Below, piece by piece: positions 1 to 7,895 of a DNA stretch of 32,185 bases. Source of the stretch: an uncultured Ralstonia sp. (GTDB lineage: Bacteria; Pseudomonadota; Gammaproteobacteria; Burkholderiales; Burkholderiaceae); contig CAJXMR010000038.1 of NCBI GenBank assembly GCA_913056305.1, forward strand, positions 1 to 32,185, written 5' to 3'. The notes beneath the pieces were generated by a model. It did not search any database, was not told the DNA's origin, and saw only the letters and a list, made by a program, of their open reading frames with translations. Each line of letters starts with the position of its first letter. The first letter of the stretch is position 1. Position numbers and translations under genes: made by a program.

Positions 1-482
1 TGGCCGACGCGCTGGCCGAGCAGGCCGACCTGCCGCGCGTGAGCCTGACCAACGTGGTGCTGGGCGCGCTGGCCGATTGCCTGCCGCGCGACATGGCGGT
101 GCGCCATCACGTGGTGCCGTTCTCCATCGGCGAGGATGGCTCGCTCAACATTGCCGTGTCGGAGCTGCCTGACGGCGCGGTGCTGCAGGAACTGGCGCAG
201 GCCGCCGGGCGCAAGGTCTCCTGCTTCATGGCGTGCGAGCACGAGATGCACGCCGAGCTGGCGCTGATGGCCGACCCGACCCGCCGTGCCACGGTGGTGT
301 TCGGCCCGGCGGCGTATTCCGCCACGCTGGCGGTGGAGTCGCTCGCAAGCATGAGCCAGAACCCCGGCCAGAAACCGGCGGAGCCGGTATCGCCGGCAAA
401 CCCTGCTACCGCGCCGCTCACGCCGGCGCCGGAGCCAGGCAAGCCCCCATCCAAATCCACTGTTGCCGGAGGTGTCGCATGA
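1..482 (+). CDS. nfrB: NfrB-type glycosyltransferase, C-terminal part (5' truncated)
   Basis: Only the last ~160 codons are present; the frame is open from base 3 and the start lies before the window. The visible part looks like the second half of an MshEN (GspE N-terminal-like) domain: a LPRVSL segment, a short helix, then hydrophobic strands (VVPFSIGEDGSLNIAVSE) and a final helix ending near ALMAD. A Pro/Ala-rich tail of about 65 residues follows. MshEN domains bind c-di-GMP, and NfrB, the family-2 glycosyltransferase of the phage N4 receptor system, carries one at its C-terminus. The downstream gene is NfrA-like and overlaps by 4 bp (ATGA), which is the main reason for the name. The glycosyltransferase domain, membrane helices and the c-di-GMP-contacting part of MshEN are outside the window, so the name rests on this tail plus context. 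A general GspE-like ATPase is less likely because of the nfrA and wecB neighbours. Confidence 0.7.
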   Translation, partial: ADALAEQADLPRVSLTNVVLGALADCLPRDMAVRHHVVPFSIGEDGSLNIAVSELPDGAVLQELAQAAGRKVSCFMACEHEMHAELALMADPTRRATVVFGPAAYSATLAVESLASMSQNPGQKPAEPVSPANPATAPLTPAPEPGKPPSKSTVAGGVA

Positions 483-2206
483 GCTCCGCTCGCGCTACTC
501 GCCGCCAGATCCTGAAGCGGTTGCGCTGGCCGATTGCGGCAGCGGTCTGGGCACTGTGCCAGGGTGTCCTGGCACAGCCCGCTGCAATGCTGCCGCTATC
601 GCCCGAGGCGTACCACTATGCTGATCGCGCCTACCAGTCGATCGCCGCCAACCAGCTGGACGTGGCCGAGCAATCGGCGCGGGCCGCGCTCGGCAAGCAG
701 CCCGACAGCCTGCAGCTCAACCTGCTGCTGCTGGATGTGCTGACGCGCAAGGGCCAACTGGATGCCGCGCGCGAATTGGCGGATACGCTCCGCACGCGCT
801 TTCCAGACCAGCCGCGCGTGTATGCGCAGCACGGCTTCCTGGCGCAGAAGGCTCAGCAGCCAGAGGTGGCGGAACAGGACTTTGCCAAGGCGCTGGAAGG
901 CACCGACTGGACCCCGCAGGAGCAACGCAACCTGCGCCTGGCATGGTCGGACAGCGCGTACGCGGCCAAGCATGTCGACGCTGCGCTGCAGGCCCTCGCC
1001 CCGCTGCAGGAGCAGCCCGCGCCGGACATCCAGATCCGCCTCGCGCAGGCGCGTCTCATGGTGGGTGACCGCGAAGGTGCCGCGCATGCCGCAGCGCTGG
1101 CCGGCGCCCAGGCCGACGACCCTGTCCGTCAGCGTTACGCGCGCGCGCTGTATGCCCAGGCGACCGAGCCCGATCAAGGGCCCGCCACGTCGCCCAACGA
1201 TCCGCGCGTGATCGGGCAGCGCGCACTGAACGAGGCCTACGACCACTTGCGCGCGCACGACGATCGCGCCGCATTGGAGGCCTTCCAGCGTGGCTTCGCA
1301 ACCGGTGAGGGCAACTGGGGCCACTACGCCGATGCCGCCTACGCCGCCAAGCGCCTGGGCGACAACCCGACTGCCATCTCGCTGTTCCACGCGAGCCTTG
1401 ACCACGCCGACAGTGACGGTGCCAACGGCGACGGTGACCAGCATCTCTCGGCCGACAGGCGCTTTGGCTATCGGCGCGAGGTCGAGCAAATGCAGCGCAC
1501 GTGGGGGGCGGTGCTGTCTACCGCGTATCAAGCCTCGGCATTCGGCCTGCCCACCAACAACAGCATCCTGCAGGGCGGCGCCGAGGTGTATTGGCAGCCT
1601 CCAGGCATCGGCTACCAGGACGGCCGCATCCTGCAGTTCTTCGTGCGCGGTTACGACAACCTCTACGACGGCTCGAGCGCGCCGGCAGGCCTGCCGACCG
1701 CGCAGGGTTCGGTGGGCGCGCGCTACAAGCCGATCAAGGACACCAACCTCGTGTTCACCGCCGAGCGGCTGATCAAGGTCGGCTCGCAGTCGATGAACGA
1801 CACGCTGCTGCGCATTGGCTATTCCACCGACCAGGGCATCGACCTGCAGGTTGCCAAGCCCCGCTGGCAGACCTGGCAGGCCTATGGCGAGGGCGCGTAC
1901 TTCGTCAATGCCGGACGGTTGATCGTGAGCGGGGAGGCGCGCTATGGCCACACCTGGCGCCTCGACACCGTCAGCGACCGCCTGACCGTCTACCCGCACA
2001 TTGTGCTGGCGGGCGATCACGACAACAAGGCCGTCAACCAGATGGCGCTGGGCGTGGGGCCGGGCCTCAACTTTCGCTACTGGTTTCGCGAATCGAAGTA
2101 CGCCGCACCGGCCAGCTGGCTGGATTTCACAGTGCAGTTTCGCGCGCCGCTGACGCATGCGGACCGTGCAAAGGGTTTGGTGGTACGCGCCATCTTGTGG
2201 TTCTAG
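479..2206 (+). CDS. nfrA: NfrA-like outer-membrane TPR/beta-barrel protein (phage N4 adsorption protein A family)
   Basis: 575 residues. The start is the ATG overlapping the nfrB stop (ATGA), preceded by GGAGGT five bases upstream; earlier in-frame starts would lie inside nfrB. Residues 1-33 form an export signal (basic n-region, then [16 protein letters not shown]). Residues ~45-310 hold alpha-helical TPR-like repeats (for example [20 protein letters not shown]). From ~330 to the end the sequence becomes a strand-rich domain with alternating aromatic and polar residues, matching the NfrA C-terminal domain, and it ends in Phe (ILWF) as outer-membrane barrel proteins do. In E. coli NfrA is the outer-membrane part of the N4 receptor and of a c-di-GMP-controlled polysaccharide export route. 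This copy is much shorter than E. coli NfrA (about 990 residues), probably through fewer TPRs. It is the likely export channel for the polymer made by NfrB. Confidence 0.85.
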   Translation: MSSARATRRQILKRLRWPIAAAVWALCQGVLAQPAAMLPLSPEAYHYADRAYQSIAANQLDVAEQSARAALGKQPDSLQLNLLLLDVLTRKGQLDAARELADTLRTRFPDQPRVYAQHGFLAQKAQQPEVAEQDFAKALEGTDWTPQEQRNLRLAWSDSAYAAKHVDAALQALAPLQEQPAPDIQIRLAQARLMVGDREGAAHAAALAGAQADDPVRQRYARALYAQATEPDQGPATSPNDPRVIGQRALNEAYDHLRAHDDRAALEAFQRGFATGEGNWGHYADAAYAAKRLGDNPTAISLFHASLDHADSDGANGDGDQHLSADRRFGYRREVEQMQRTWGAVLSTAYQASAFGLPTNNSILQGGAEVYWQPPGIGYQDGRILQFFVRGYDNLYDGSSAPAGLPTAQGSVGARYKPIKDTNLVFTAERLIKVGSQSMNDTLLRIGYSTDQGIDLQVAKPRWQTWQAYGEGAYFVNAGRLIVSGEARYGHTWRLDTVSDRLTVYPHIVLAGDHDNKAVNQMALGVGPGLNFRYWFRESKYAAPASWLDFTVQFRAPLTHADRAKGLVVRAILWF

Positions 2207-2433
2207 CGAGATTGCGTGTCACGCATGAAACGATTTTGAATCGACTGGCGGGCCGCGCACCGAGAGGTGTCGCGGCACCTGTCCGGCAAAGGCGTCGCGA
2301 CACCGTGGGATGCGGCGCCGGGGTACATGGCATGGCCTTCGCTCAACAGCGAGGCCTGCCTTTGACATCGGGACAGGTGCGTCTGCCGCGGCACTTCCAT
2401 GAGGGGCCAGCGCGCAGGCAGCAGGGGGAGTCG
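2207..2433 (+). promoter_or_regulatory. Intergenic leader with overlapping inverted repeats before wecB
   Basis: This is the only sizeable gap in the polysaccharide operon. It contains an 8-bp perfect inverted repeat (GGTGTCGC at 2266-2273, GCGACACC at 2297-2304). Inside its loop lies GCACCTGTCC (2275-2284), which is perfectly complementary to GGACAGGTGC at 2371-2380. A smaller hairpin (AGGTG 2265-2269, CACCT 2276-2280) competes with both. The wecB Shine-Dalgarno (GGGGGAG, 2424-2430) follows. A TTGACA hexamer at 2362-2367 has no convincing -10 partner at normal spacing. The pairings are seen directly; a regulatory RNA role is inference. Confidence 0.35.
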
Positions 2434-3696
2434 ATGATGAGGAAGATCTTGACTGTGTTCGGCACGCGCCCGGAGGCCATCAAGATGGCGCCGCTGGTGC
2501 AGGCCTTGCAGGCCGAGGCGGGCATCGCGTCCGCTGTGTGCGTGAGCGCGCAGCACCGCGAGATGCTGGACCAGGTGTTGCGGCTGTTTGACATCGTGCC
2601 GGCGTTCGACCTGAACGTGATGCGCAAGGGGCAGACCTTGTCGGAGGTCACGTCGGCGGTGCTGGTGGGCATCAACCGCGTGCTGGATACGTATGCGCCC
2701 GATGCCGTGCTGGTCCACGGCGATACCACCACCACGCTCGCCACCAGCCTGGCGGCGTTCTACCGGCGCATCCCGCTGGGGCATGTGGAGGCGGGGCTGC
2801 GCACTCGCAACATCTGGTCGCCATGGCCGGAGGAGCTGAACCGCCGGCTGACCGATGCGGTCGCCACCTGGCACTTCGCCCCCACCGCGCAGTCCCGCCA
2901 GAACCTGCTGGACGAGGGCATCGAACCAGAGCGGATCACCATGACGGGCAACACCGTCATCGACGCGCTGCTGGCCGTCAAGTACCGGCTCGATTCGGAT
3001 CCGGCGCTGGCCGGCGAGATGGCTGCGCTCTATCCGTTCCTGCAGGCAAGCCGCAGGCTGATCCTGGTGACGGGGCACCGACGCGAGAACTTCGGCGAGC
3101 CGTTCGAGCGCTTCTGCGTGGCGCTGCGGCTGTTGGCGGCGCGCCATCCGGACGTGCAGATCGTCTATCCGGTGCACCTGAACCCGAACGTGCAGAAGCC
3201 CGTGCGGGCCATCCTCGGCGGGCACGACAACATCCACCTGATCGCCCCGCAGGGCTACCTGCCATTTGTCTACCTGATGGACCGCGCCTACCTGATCGTG
3301 ACCGATTCGGGCGGCATCCAGGAAGAGGCGCCCGCGCTGGGCAAGCCCGTGCTGGTCACGCGCGACACCACCGAGCGGCCCGAGGCCATCGCGGCCGGCA
3401 CCGCGCGGCTGGTGGGCACCGATACCGGCTGCATCGTGCGCGAAGCCGAGCTACTGCTCACCAACACATCCGAATATCTGCGCATGGCGCATGCGCACAA
3501 CCCTTACGGCGATGGGCAGGCCTGCCGGCGCATCGTCGATGCGCTGAAGGCGGCGCTCACCGCGCCCGAGCAGGACACGCAACGCGGCCCCCGGCATCTC
3601 CATGCCGATTCAGCGGCTGCGGATGCACAAGTCATCAAACTGGAAGCGGCACGCGCCACGGCGCCAGGGCCGTCCATTCATCGCCTGAACGGCTAG
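2434..3696 (+). CDS. wecB: UDP-N-acetylglucosamine 2-epimerase (non-hydrolysing)
   Basis: 420 residues. It interconverts UDP-GlcNAc and UDP-ManNAc in the cytoplasm, supplying ManNAc for polysaccharide. Family hallmarks in order: [11 protein letters not shown] (10-20), HGDTTTTLA with D97, HVEAGLRT with E119, WPEELNR with E133, TGHRRENFG with H215, and [17 protein letters not shown]97, E119, E133 and H215 correspond to the catalytic D95, E117, E131 and H213 of E. coli WecB. The core matches the usual ~376 residues; about 45 extra residues at the C-terminus look disordered. GGGGGAG lies just upstream of two adjacent ATGs (2434 and 2437); either could be used. In E. coli wecB sits in the enterobacterial common antigen locus and is borrowed by NfrAB, whereas here it lies next to nfrA, suggesting a dedicated precursor supply. 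Confidence 0.95.
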   Translation: MMRKILTVFGTRPEAIKMAPLVQALQAEAGIASAVCVSAQHREMLDQVLRLFDIVPAFDLNVMRKGQTLSEVTSAVLVGINRVLDTYAPDAVLVHGDTTTTLATSLAAFYRRIPLGHVEAGLRTRNIWSPWPEELNRRLTDAVATWHFAPTAQSRQNLLDEGIEPERITMTGNTVIDALLAVKYRLDSDPALAGEMAALYPFLQASRRLILVTGHRRENFGEPFERFCVALRLLAARHPDVQIVYPVHLNPNVQKPVRAILGGHDNIHLIAPQGYLPFVYLMDRAYLIVTDSGGIQEEAPALGKPVLVTRDTTERPEAIAAGTARLVGTDTGCIVREAELLLTNTSEYLRMAHAHNPYGDGQACRRIVDALKAALTAPEQDTQRGPRHLHADSAAADAQVIKLEAARATAPGPSIHRLNG

Positions 3697-3705
3697 GAGG
3701 CTCTG

Positions 3706-4029
3706 ATGAAAGCGCAACGAATCGTCGGCGGATGGCTGCTCGCCTCCGCCCTGGCAGCGGGCTGGATGTTCTCGGTGCCCGCCCAGGCAGCGGGCTCGGA
3801 CACCACGATCACCGTCAAAGGCAAAGCGGAGCACGGGCCCAAGAAGCCCGGGCCGGGTGTGATGGACGTGGACGGCCGCGTGTTGCCGCCTGAGCGTCCG
3901 ACGGCGGGCCAGGTCGAGATCCATCCTGGCATGCCGCAAGAGGACCTGAGGGAAGCGGACCACGAGCGGGGTCCGAACTTTAACGCTGGGCAGTTCCGCA
4001 AGGCGGATGGCTCGGTGCATCGCGATTGA
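3706..4029 (+). CDS. Small exported protein of unknown function
   Basis: 107 residues, starting nine bases after the wecB stop with GGAGG at 3696-3700. An N-terminal signal peptide is clear: MKAQR, a hydrophobic core, then VPAQAA with likely cleavage around residue 28. The mature ~79 residues are rich in Gly, Pro, Lys, Asp and Glu, lack cysteine and have no predicted helix-rich fold (HGPKKPGPGVMDVDGR, then HPGMPQEDLREADHERGP). I do not recognise a family. Its place between the epimerase and the deacetylase-like gene, with short gaps on both sides, makes it a candidate periplasmic accessory of the polysaccharide system. The signal peptide, RBS and spacing support a real gene. Confidence 0.7.
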   Translation: MKAQRIVGGWLLASALAAGWMFSVPAQAAGSDTTITVKGKAEHGPKKPGPGVMDVDGRVLPPERPTAGQVEIHPGMPQEDLREADHERGPNFNAGQFRKADGSVHRD

Positions 4030-4043
4030 GCCGGAGAGCCATC

Positions 4044-5774
4044 ATGAAGACATTGCTGCGCAAATTTGCTTTGGCGCTGACGCTCGGGATCGGGCTGTTC
4101 TGCACCTCGCTGACGCTGACGGCGCCTGCGCAGGCGCAAACCTGCACGGTCGGCCTTGGGCCCGTGTGCGTGTCGCTGGGCCTGGGCACACCCGCCTCGG
4201 CGCAGACCACGCCGGCCAAGATGCTGATCCTGTATGACGCGCCACCCAACGACCAGTACACCAACCTGGGCATGTCGTACGCGATCATGCTCGACAACCT
4301 GCTCGGCCACTTCAATACGGCCGTCACGCTGCTGCCGGTGCAGAACTACACCGCCGGCATGACCGAGCAGTACACCGCCACGTTCTACATGGGGAGCTAC
4401 TACAACAACCCCATTCCGGCGGCGTTCCTGGCCGACGTGATGAGCACCAAAACGACCATCGTCTGGTTCAAGTACAACCTGTGGGAGCTGGCCTGGAACA
4501 CGGCCTACACGTTCACCGCCCGCTATGGCATCAACTATGTCAGCCTGGCCGGCATGAATGCGCCACCGTCGTCGACCAATCCCAACCCCGGGTTCTACGA
4601 TACGGTCTCGTACAAGAACCAGTCGATGGTCAAGTACTACGCCTTCAATGCCACCACCGGCGTGATCAGCGCCGACCCCGACATCGGCGTGACCTCGGTG
4701 GCCGATGCGACCAAGGCCACCAGCCTGGTGACCATCACCAACTCGGTGAGCAAGGCAACCGCGCCGTACGTGATCCGTTCGGGCAACTTCTGGTACTTCG
4801 CCGACATGCCGTTCTCGTACATCGGGCCGCGTGACCGCTACCTGGTCATCTGCGACATGCTGCACGACATCCTGGGCACCAACGCGCCGACGCAGCACCG
4901 CGCGCTGATCCGGCTGGAAGACGTGGATGCGCTGGTGTCGGTGCAGACCATGACCACGCTGACGGACTGGATGTACAGCAAGAACATCCCGTTCTCGATC
5001 GCGGCCATTCCGCTGTACAAGGACCCGAACGGCGTCTACAACGGCGGCGTGTCGCAGACCATCCACCTTGTCCATGCCAGCGGGCTCAAGCAGTCGTTGA
5101 ACTATGCGCGAGCGCGCGGCGGCAAGGTCCTGATGCACGGCTACACGCACCAGTACAGCAACATCCCGAACCTGGTCAACGCCGTCAGCGCCAACGACTT
5201 CGAGTTCTGGCTCGCCACGCAGAACCGTCCGGTGAATGAAGACTCGACGCAGTGGGCGTCGCAGCGGCTGTCGTCGGGCCTGCTGGAGCTGGAGCTCAAT
5301 GGTTACGTGCCGTTTGCATTCGAGGCGCCGCACTACCAGTCGTCGCCGCTGTCGATCAAGGCGGTGCCGAAGTATTTCGGCTCGGCATACCAGCGGGTGG
5401 TGTACTACACGTCCGATAACCCGCAGACGCTGAACTCGACGGCAGCCGGGCATGACTTCTCGGTCGGCCAGTTCTTCCCGTACATCATCAACAAGGACTA
5501 CTACGGCCAGCGTGTCATTCCGGAGAACCTGGGCAACATCGAATACAACATCTGCAACATCGACCCGTCGTCATGCCTGACGTACACCGCGCAGGACATC
5601 CTGACCAACGCGCAGTACGCGGTGGCGGTGCGCGATGGCTTTGCGTCGTGGTTCTTCCACCCGTTCTGGCTGGAGCCGAGCATCAACGAGCCGGGCTTTA
5701 CCGACTTCCAGGCGGTCATGAACGGCATCAGCGCGCTGGGCTTCACCTGGGTGGATCCCAGCACGGCGCAGTAG
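4044..5774 (+). CDS. DUF2334 polysaccharide deacetylase-like exported protein
   Basis: 576 residues. The ATG at 4044 follows GGAGAG with five bases spacing; a TTG at 4026 is possible but overlaps the previous stop. Residues 1-32 are a signal peptide (ending APAQAQ). Residues ~58-270 form an N-terminal region opening with AKMLILYD; residues ~284-570 form the DUF2334 domain. Catalytic-type motifs of the NodB/CE4-like fold are present: LEDVDA at 291-296 (acidic metal/base pair) and HGYTH at 365-369 (H-x3-H metal ligands). Family members are predicted to remove N-acetyl groups from polysaccharides. Together with the exported location and the wecB/nfrA operon, this suggests partial deacetylation of a ManNAc-containing polymer in the periplasm, in the manner of PgaB or PelA. 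The reaction is inferred; the fold and metal motif are visible. Confidence 0.8.
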   Translation: MKTLLRKFALALTLGIGLFCTSLTLTAPAQAQTCTVGLGPVCVSLGLGTPASAQTTPAKMLILYDAPPNDQYTNLGMSYAIMLDNLLGHFNTAVTLLPVQNYTAGMTEQYTATFYMGSYYNNPIPAAFLADVMSTKTTIVWFKYNLWELAWNTAYTFTARYGINYVSLAGMNAPPSSTNPNPGFYDTVSYKNQSMVKYYAFNATTGVISADPDIGVTSVADATKATSLVTITNSVSKATAPYVIRSGNFWYFADMPFSYIGPRDRYLVICDMLHDILGTNAPTQHRALIRLEDVDALVSVQTMTTLTDWMYSKNIPFSIAAIPLYKDPNGVYNGGVSQTIHLVHASGLKQSLNYARARGGKVLMHGYTHQYSNIPNLVNAVSANDFEFWLATQNRPVNEDSTQWASQRLSSGLLELELNGYVPFAFEAPHYQSSPLSIKAVPKYFGSAYQRVVYYTSDNPQTLNSTAAGHDFSVGQFFPYIINKDYYGQRVIPENLGNIEYNICNIDPSSCLTYTAQDILTNAQYAVAVRDGFASWFFHPFWLEPSINEPGFTDFQAVMNGISALGFTWVDPSTAQ

Positions 5775-5788
5775 CCATCGCGGTGGCT

Positions 5789-6697
5789 ATGAAAGGGGCA
5801 CGTTTGATACTGGCGATGGCGGCGCTGGTGTCGAGCGTGTCCACCCAGGCGGCCGAGCCGGCCGGCGCCTTGCCCGCCGGCTTTGCGCCGTTGTATGGGG
5901 TGACGGTCGATGCGGTGGACGACGTCGATGGCGTGGTCGACGCACTGCGCCACCTGTCGCGCACGCCCACGGCGCGCATCGTGTTCGACGAAGGGATGGG
6001 CGCGCAATACTATGCCGCCCCGGTGGAGGCCATCCGCCGTGTCGCCTACGTGATGGGCGAGCTGGTCGATTCGTCCACGCTCACGGAGTACTCCGCCCCG
6101 CAGGTTGGTGCCCGTGCCACGGCTTACCTCGACGTGCTTGGCGAGCACGTCGATCTCTGGGAAATCGGCAACGAGATCAACGGAGACTGGACCGGCCGCA
6201 CGCGAGACGTCGTCGACAAGACGCTGGCGGCCTACGACGCCGTCAGGCAGCGCGGCGCCCGCACCGCGCTCACGCTCTACTACAACGAAGGCTGCGCCGA
6301 GTCCCCGTCGCGTGCGATGTTCGCTTGGGTCGAGCACAACCTGCCGCCGCGCCTGCGCAACGGTGTCGACTACGTGTTCATCAGCTTCTATGAAGACGAC
6401 TGCAAGATCGCCGCGCCCGACTGGGATACGGTGTTCCAGCGGCTCGGCCATCTGTTCCCGCAGGCCGCGCTCGGCTTTGGCGAGGTCGGCACCCGGCACG
6501 CGTCACGCAAGCGCGCCTTGATCGCCCGCTACTACGGGCTGACAGTGCATCACCCGCGCTATGTCGGCGGCTACTTCTGGTGGACGTTCCGGCAAGACAT
6601 GGTGCCGCGCTCGCGGCCGCTGTGGCGCGACATCGAGGCGGCCTTCCAGGCCATGCCGACGCGGCCGCCTCAGTTGCCCGATTCGGTCACGCGTTAG
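5789..6697 (+). CDS. Putative exported glycoside hydrolase, clan GH-A-like
   Basis: 302 residues, 14 bases after the DUF2334 gene; the RBS is weak, so translational coupling is likely. A GTG at 5783 is an alternative start. Residues 1-22 are a signal peptide (LILAMAALVSSVSTQAAE). The remainder reads as a (beta/alpha)8 barrel: LYGVTVDA near strand 1, LWEIGNEINGDW at 123-134 (the Asn-Glu pair at the end of strand 4, proposed acid/base E129), FISFYEDD near strand 6, LGFGEVGTR with E232 as proposed nucleophile on strand 7, and GYFWWTF near strand 8. This is the classical retaining GH-A arrangement, but I cannot assign a numbered family. Its place after a deacetylase-like gene suggests trimming of the secreted polymer. 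It overlaps the convergent MscS gene by 11 bp at its 3' end. Confidence 0.65.
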   Translation: MKGARLILAMAALVSSVSTQAAEPAGALPAGFAPLYGVTVDAVDDVDGVVDALRHLSRTPTARIVFDEGMGAQYYAAPVEAIRRVAYVMGELVDSSTLTEYSAPQVGARATAYLDVLGEHVDLWEIGNEINGDWTGRTRDVVDKTLAAYDAVRQRGARTALTLYYNEGCAESPSRAMFAWVEHNLPPRLRNGVDYVFISFYEDDCKIAAPDWDTVFQRLGHLFPQAALGFGEVGTRHASRKRALIARYYGLTVHHPRYVGGYFWWTFRQDMVPRSRPLWRDIEAAFQAMPTRPPQLPDSVTR

Positions 6698-7820
6698 CGC
6701 GGGGTGTCATGCCGTGCGCCGTGCCAGTACCCGGCCGCGGTGGTGGCGTGTCGGACAGTACCGCTTCGTCTTCCTGGCGCGTCACGCGGATGGTGCGCGT
6801 GGGCAGCGCAAAGGCCGTGCCCAGCGCCTCCAGCCCCTCCAGGATGGCCAGGTTGATGCGCTGCTGGATGTCCATGTAGAGATTGAAATCCGGGCTGGTG
6901 ACGAAATACACCACTTCGAAGTTGAGCGCGTTCTCGCCAAACTCCTTGAAGTGCGCGCGATCGAAGCGCGTGTTGCCGGTAGCCTCCACCGCGGCGCGCA
7001 CGATGCCGGGAATCTTCTGCAGCTGCGCCGCGTGCGCGTCGTACGTCACGCCGAAGGTAAAGACGATACGTCGTTCCGACATCCGTTTGTAATTGTGGAT
7101 CGTGCTCTTGAGCAGCGCCGTGTTGGAGGTCACGATCTCCTCGCCCGACAGGCTGCGGATGCGCGTGGTCTTGAGCCCCACATGCTGCACCGTCCCCGCG
7201 ATGCTGTCGAAGACGATGAAATCGCCGATCTCGAACGGCTTGTCCAGCCCGATCGCCAGCGAGGCGAACAGGTCGCTCAGGATGCTCTGCACCGCCAGTG
7301 CCACGGCCACGCCGCCCACCCCCAGGCTGGCGATGAAGGCGGTAATGTTGACGCCTACGTTGGCCAGGATGGCCAGCAGCAGCATCGACCACAGCACAAA
7401 GCGCAGCACCCACGCCAGCATCGAGGTGATGACCGGATTGCGCGCCGCCGGCCCCTGCGCCGCAAGCTTCTCGCGCATCCACAGCGTGACGCCGCGGTTG
7501 AGCCACAGCGCAATCTGGAAGCCGATGATGACGAACCAGATGTGGTCGAGCCTGCCGGCAACGCGCGCCGGCAGGTCGATGAAATACGACCCGGCCAGCA
7601 ATGCCGCGAGCCCGATGAACAGCGGGTGCGTATCGTGCAGGACCGCCGCAGCCGTGGTGTCGAAACGAAGGCCGGTGCGCCGGGCGCGCGCCTCGAGCCG
7701 GTTGCCGATCAAGCGCAGCACGTTCGAGAGCAGCGCATAGACGATCACGACGGTCAGCGCCGCCGCCGCCCAGTCGCGCGCCGGCACGCGCAGGAAGGTG
7801 TGGGTATTGAGCCACTCCAT
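6687..7820 (-). CDS. MscS-family mechanosensitive ion channel
   Basis: 377 residues. The ATG at 7820 has CAGGGG six bases upstream; the ATG at 7826 would put the SD too close. Four or five hydrophobic segments precede the pore: AAAALTVVIVYALLSNVL, LFIGLAALLAGSYFI, IWFVIIGFQIALWL and WVLRFVLWSMLLLAILANVG. The pore helix and beta domain follow: GVGGVAVALAVQSILSD, then DKPFEIGDFI and GTVQHVGLKTTRIRS, the MscS signature. The protein is a small-conductance channel of the inner membrane that releases osmolytes on hypo-osmotic shock; the exact subfamily is not clear. The C-terminus ends in a Pro/Gly-rich tail. It is transcribed against the polysaccharide operon and follows the diguanylate cyclase gene on the same strand, with a hairpin between them. 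Confidence 0.92.
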   Translation of the reverse strand: MEWLNTHTFLRVPARDWAAAALTVVIVYALLSNVLRLIGNRLEARARRTGLRFDTTAAAVLHDTHPLFIGLAALLAGSYFIDLPARVAGRLDHIWFVIIGFQIALWLNRGVTLWMREKLAAQGPAARNPVITSMLAWVLRFVLWSMLLLAILANVGVNITAFIASLGVGGVAVALAVQSILSDLFASLAIGLDKPFEIGDFIVFDSIAGTVQHVGLKTTRIRSLSGEEIVTSNTALLKSTIHNYKRMSERRIVFTFGVTYDAHAAQLQKIPGIVRAAVEATGNTRFDRAHFKEFGENALNFEVVYFVTSPDFNLYMDIQQRINLAILEGLEALGTAFALPTRTIRVTRQEDEAVLSDTPPPRPGTGTAHGMTPRANA

Positions 7821-7869
7821 GAGCATCCCCTGACAGCAGTCACGGGAGGTGGCGCCGCACAAAACGTGC

Positions 7870-7895
7870 CCGACCCGGGGCGTGGCCGGGGTCGG
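7870..7895 (-). terminator. Hairpin between diguanylate cyclase and mscS genes
   Basis: Immediately after the cyclase stop codon, CCGACCC (7870-7876) pairs with GGGTCGG (7889-7895) around a 12-nt loop. On the - strand the stem is followed after five bases by TTTT. It could be a weak intrinsic terminator separating the cyclase from mscS. Confidence 0.35.

Noticed and set aside
596-2158. Long open frame on the - strand across nfrA
   Set aside because: Composition is the mirror of a high-G+C coding strand, with no family motif; nfrA on the + strand has a signal peptide, TPRs and an RBS.
2362-2391. Sigma-70 promoter with TTGACA before wecB
   Set aside because: No AT-rich -10 at 16-18 bp; the expected position is GC-rich (gccgcg).
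3693-5453. Long open frame on the - strand across the DUF2334 gene
   Set aside because: Arg/Val/His-rich translation with no recognisable fold; antisense shadow of a gene with clear motifs.
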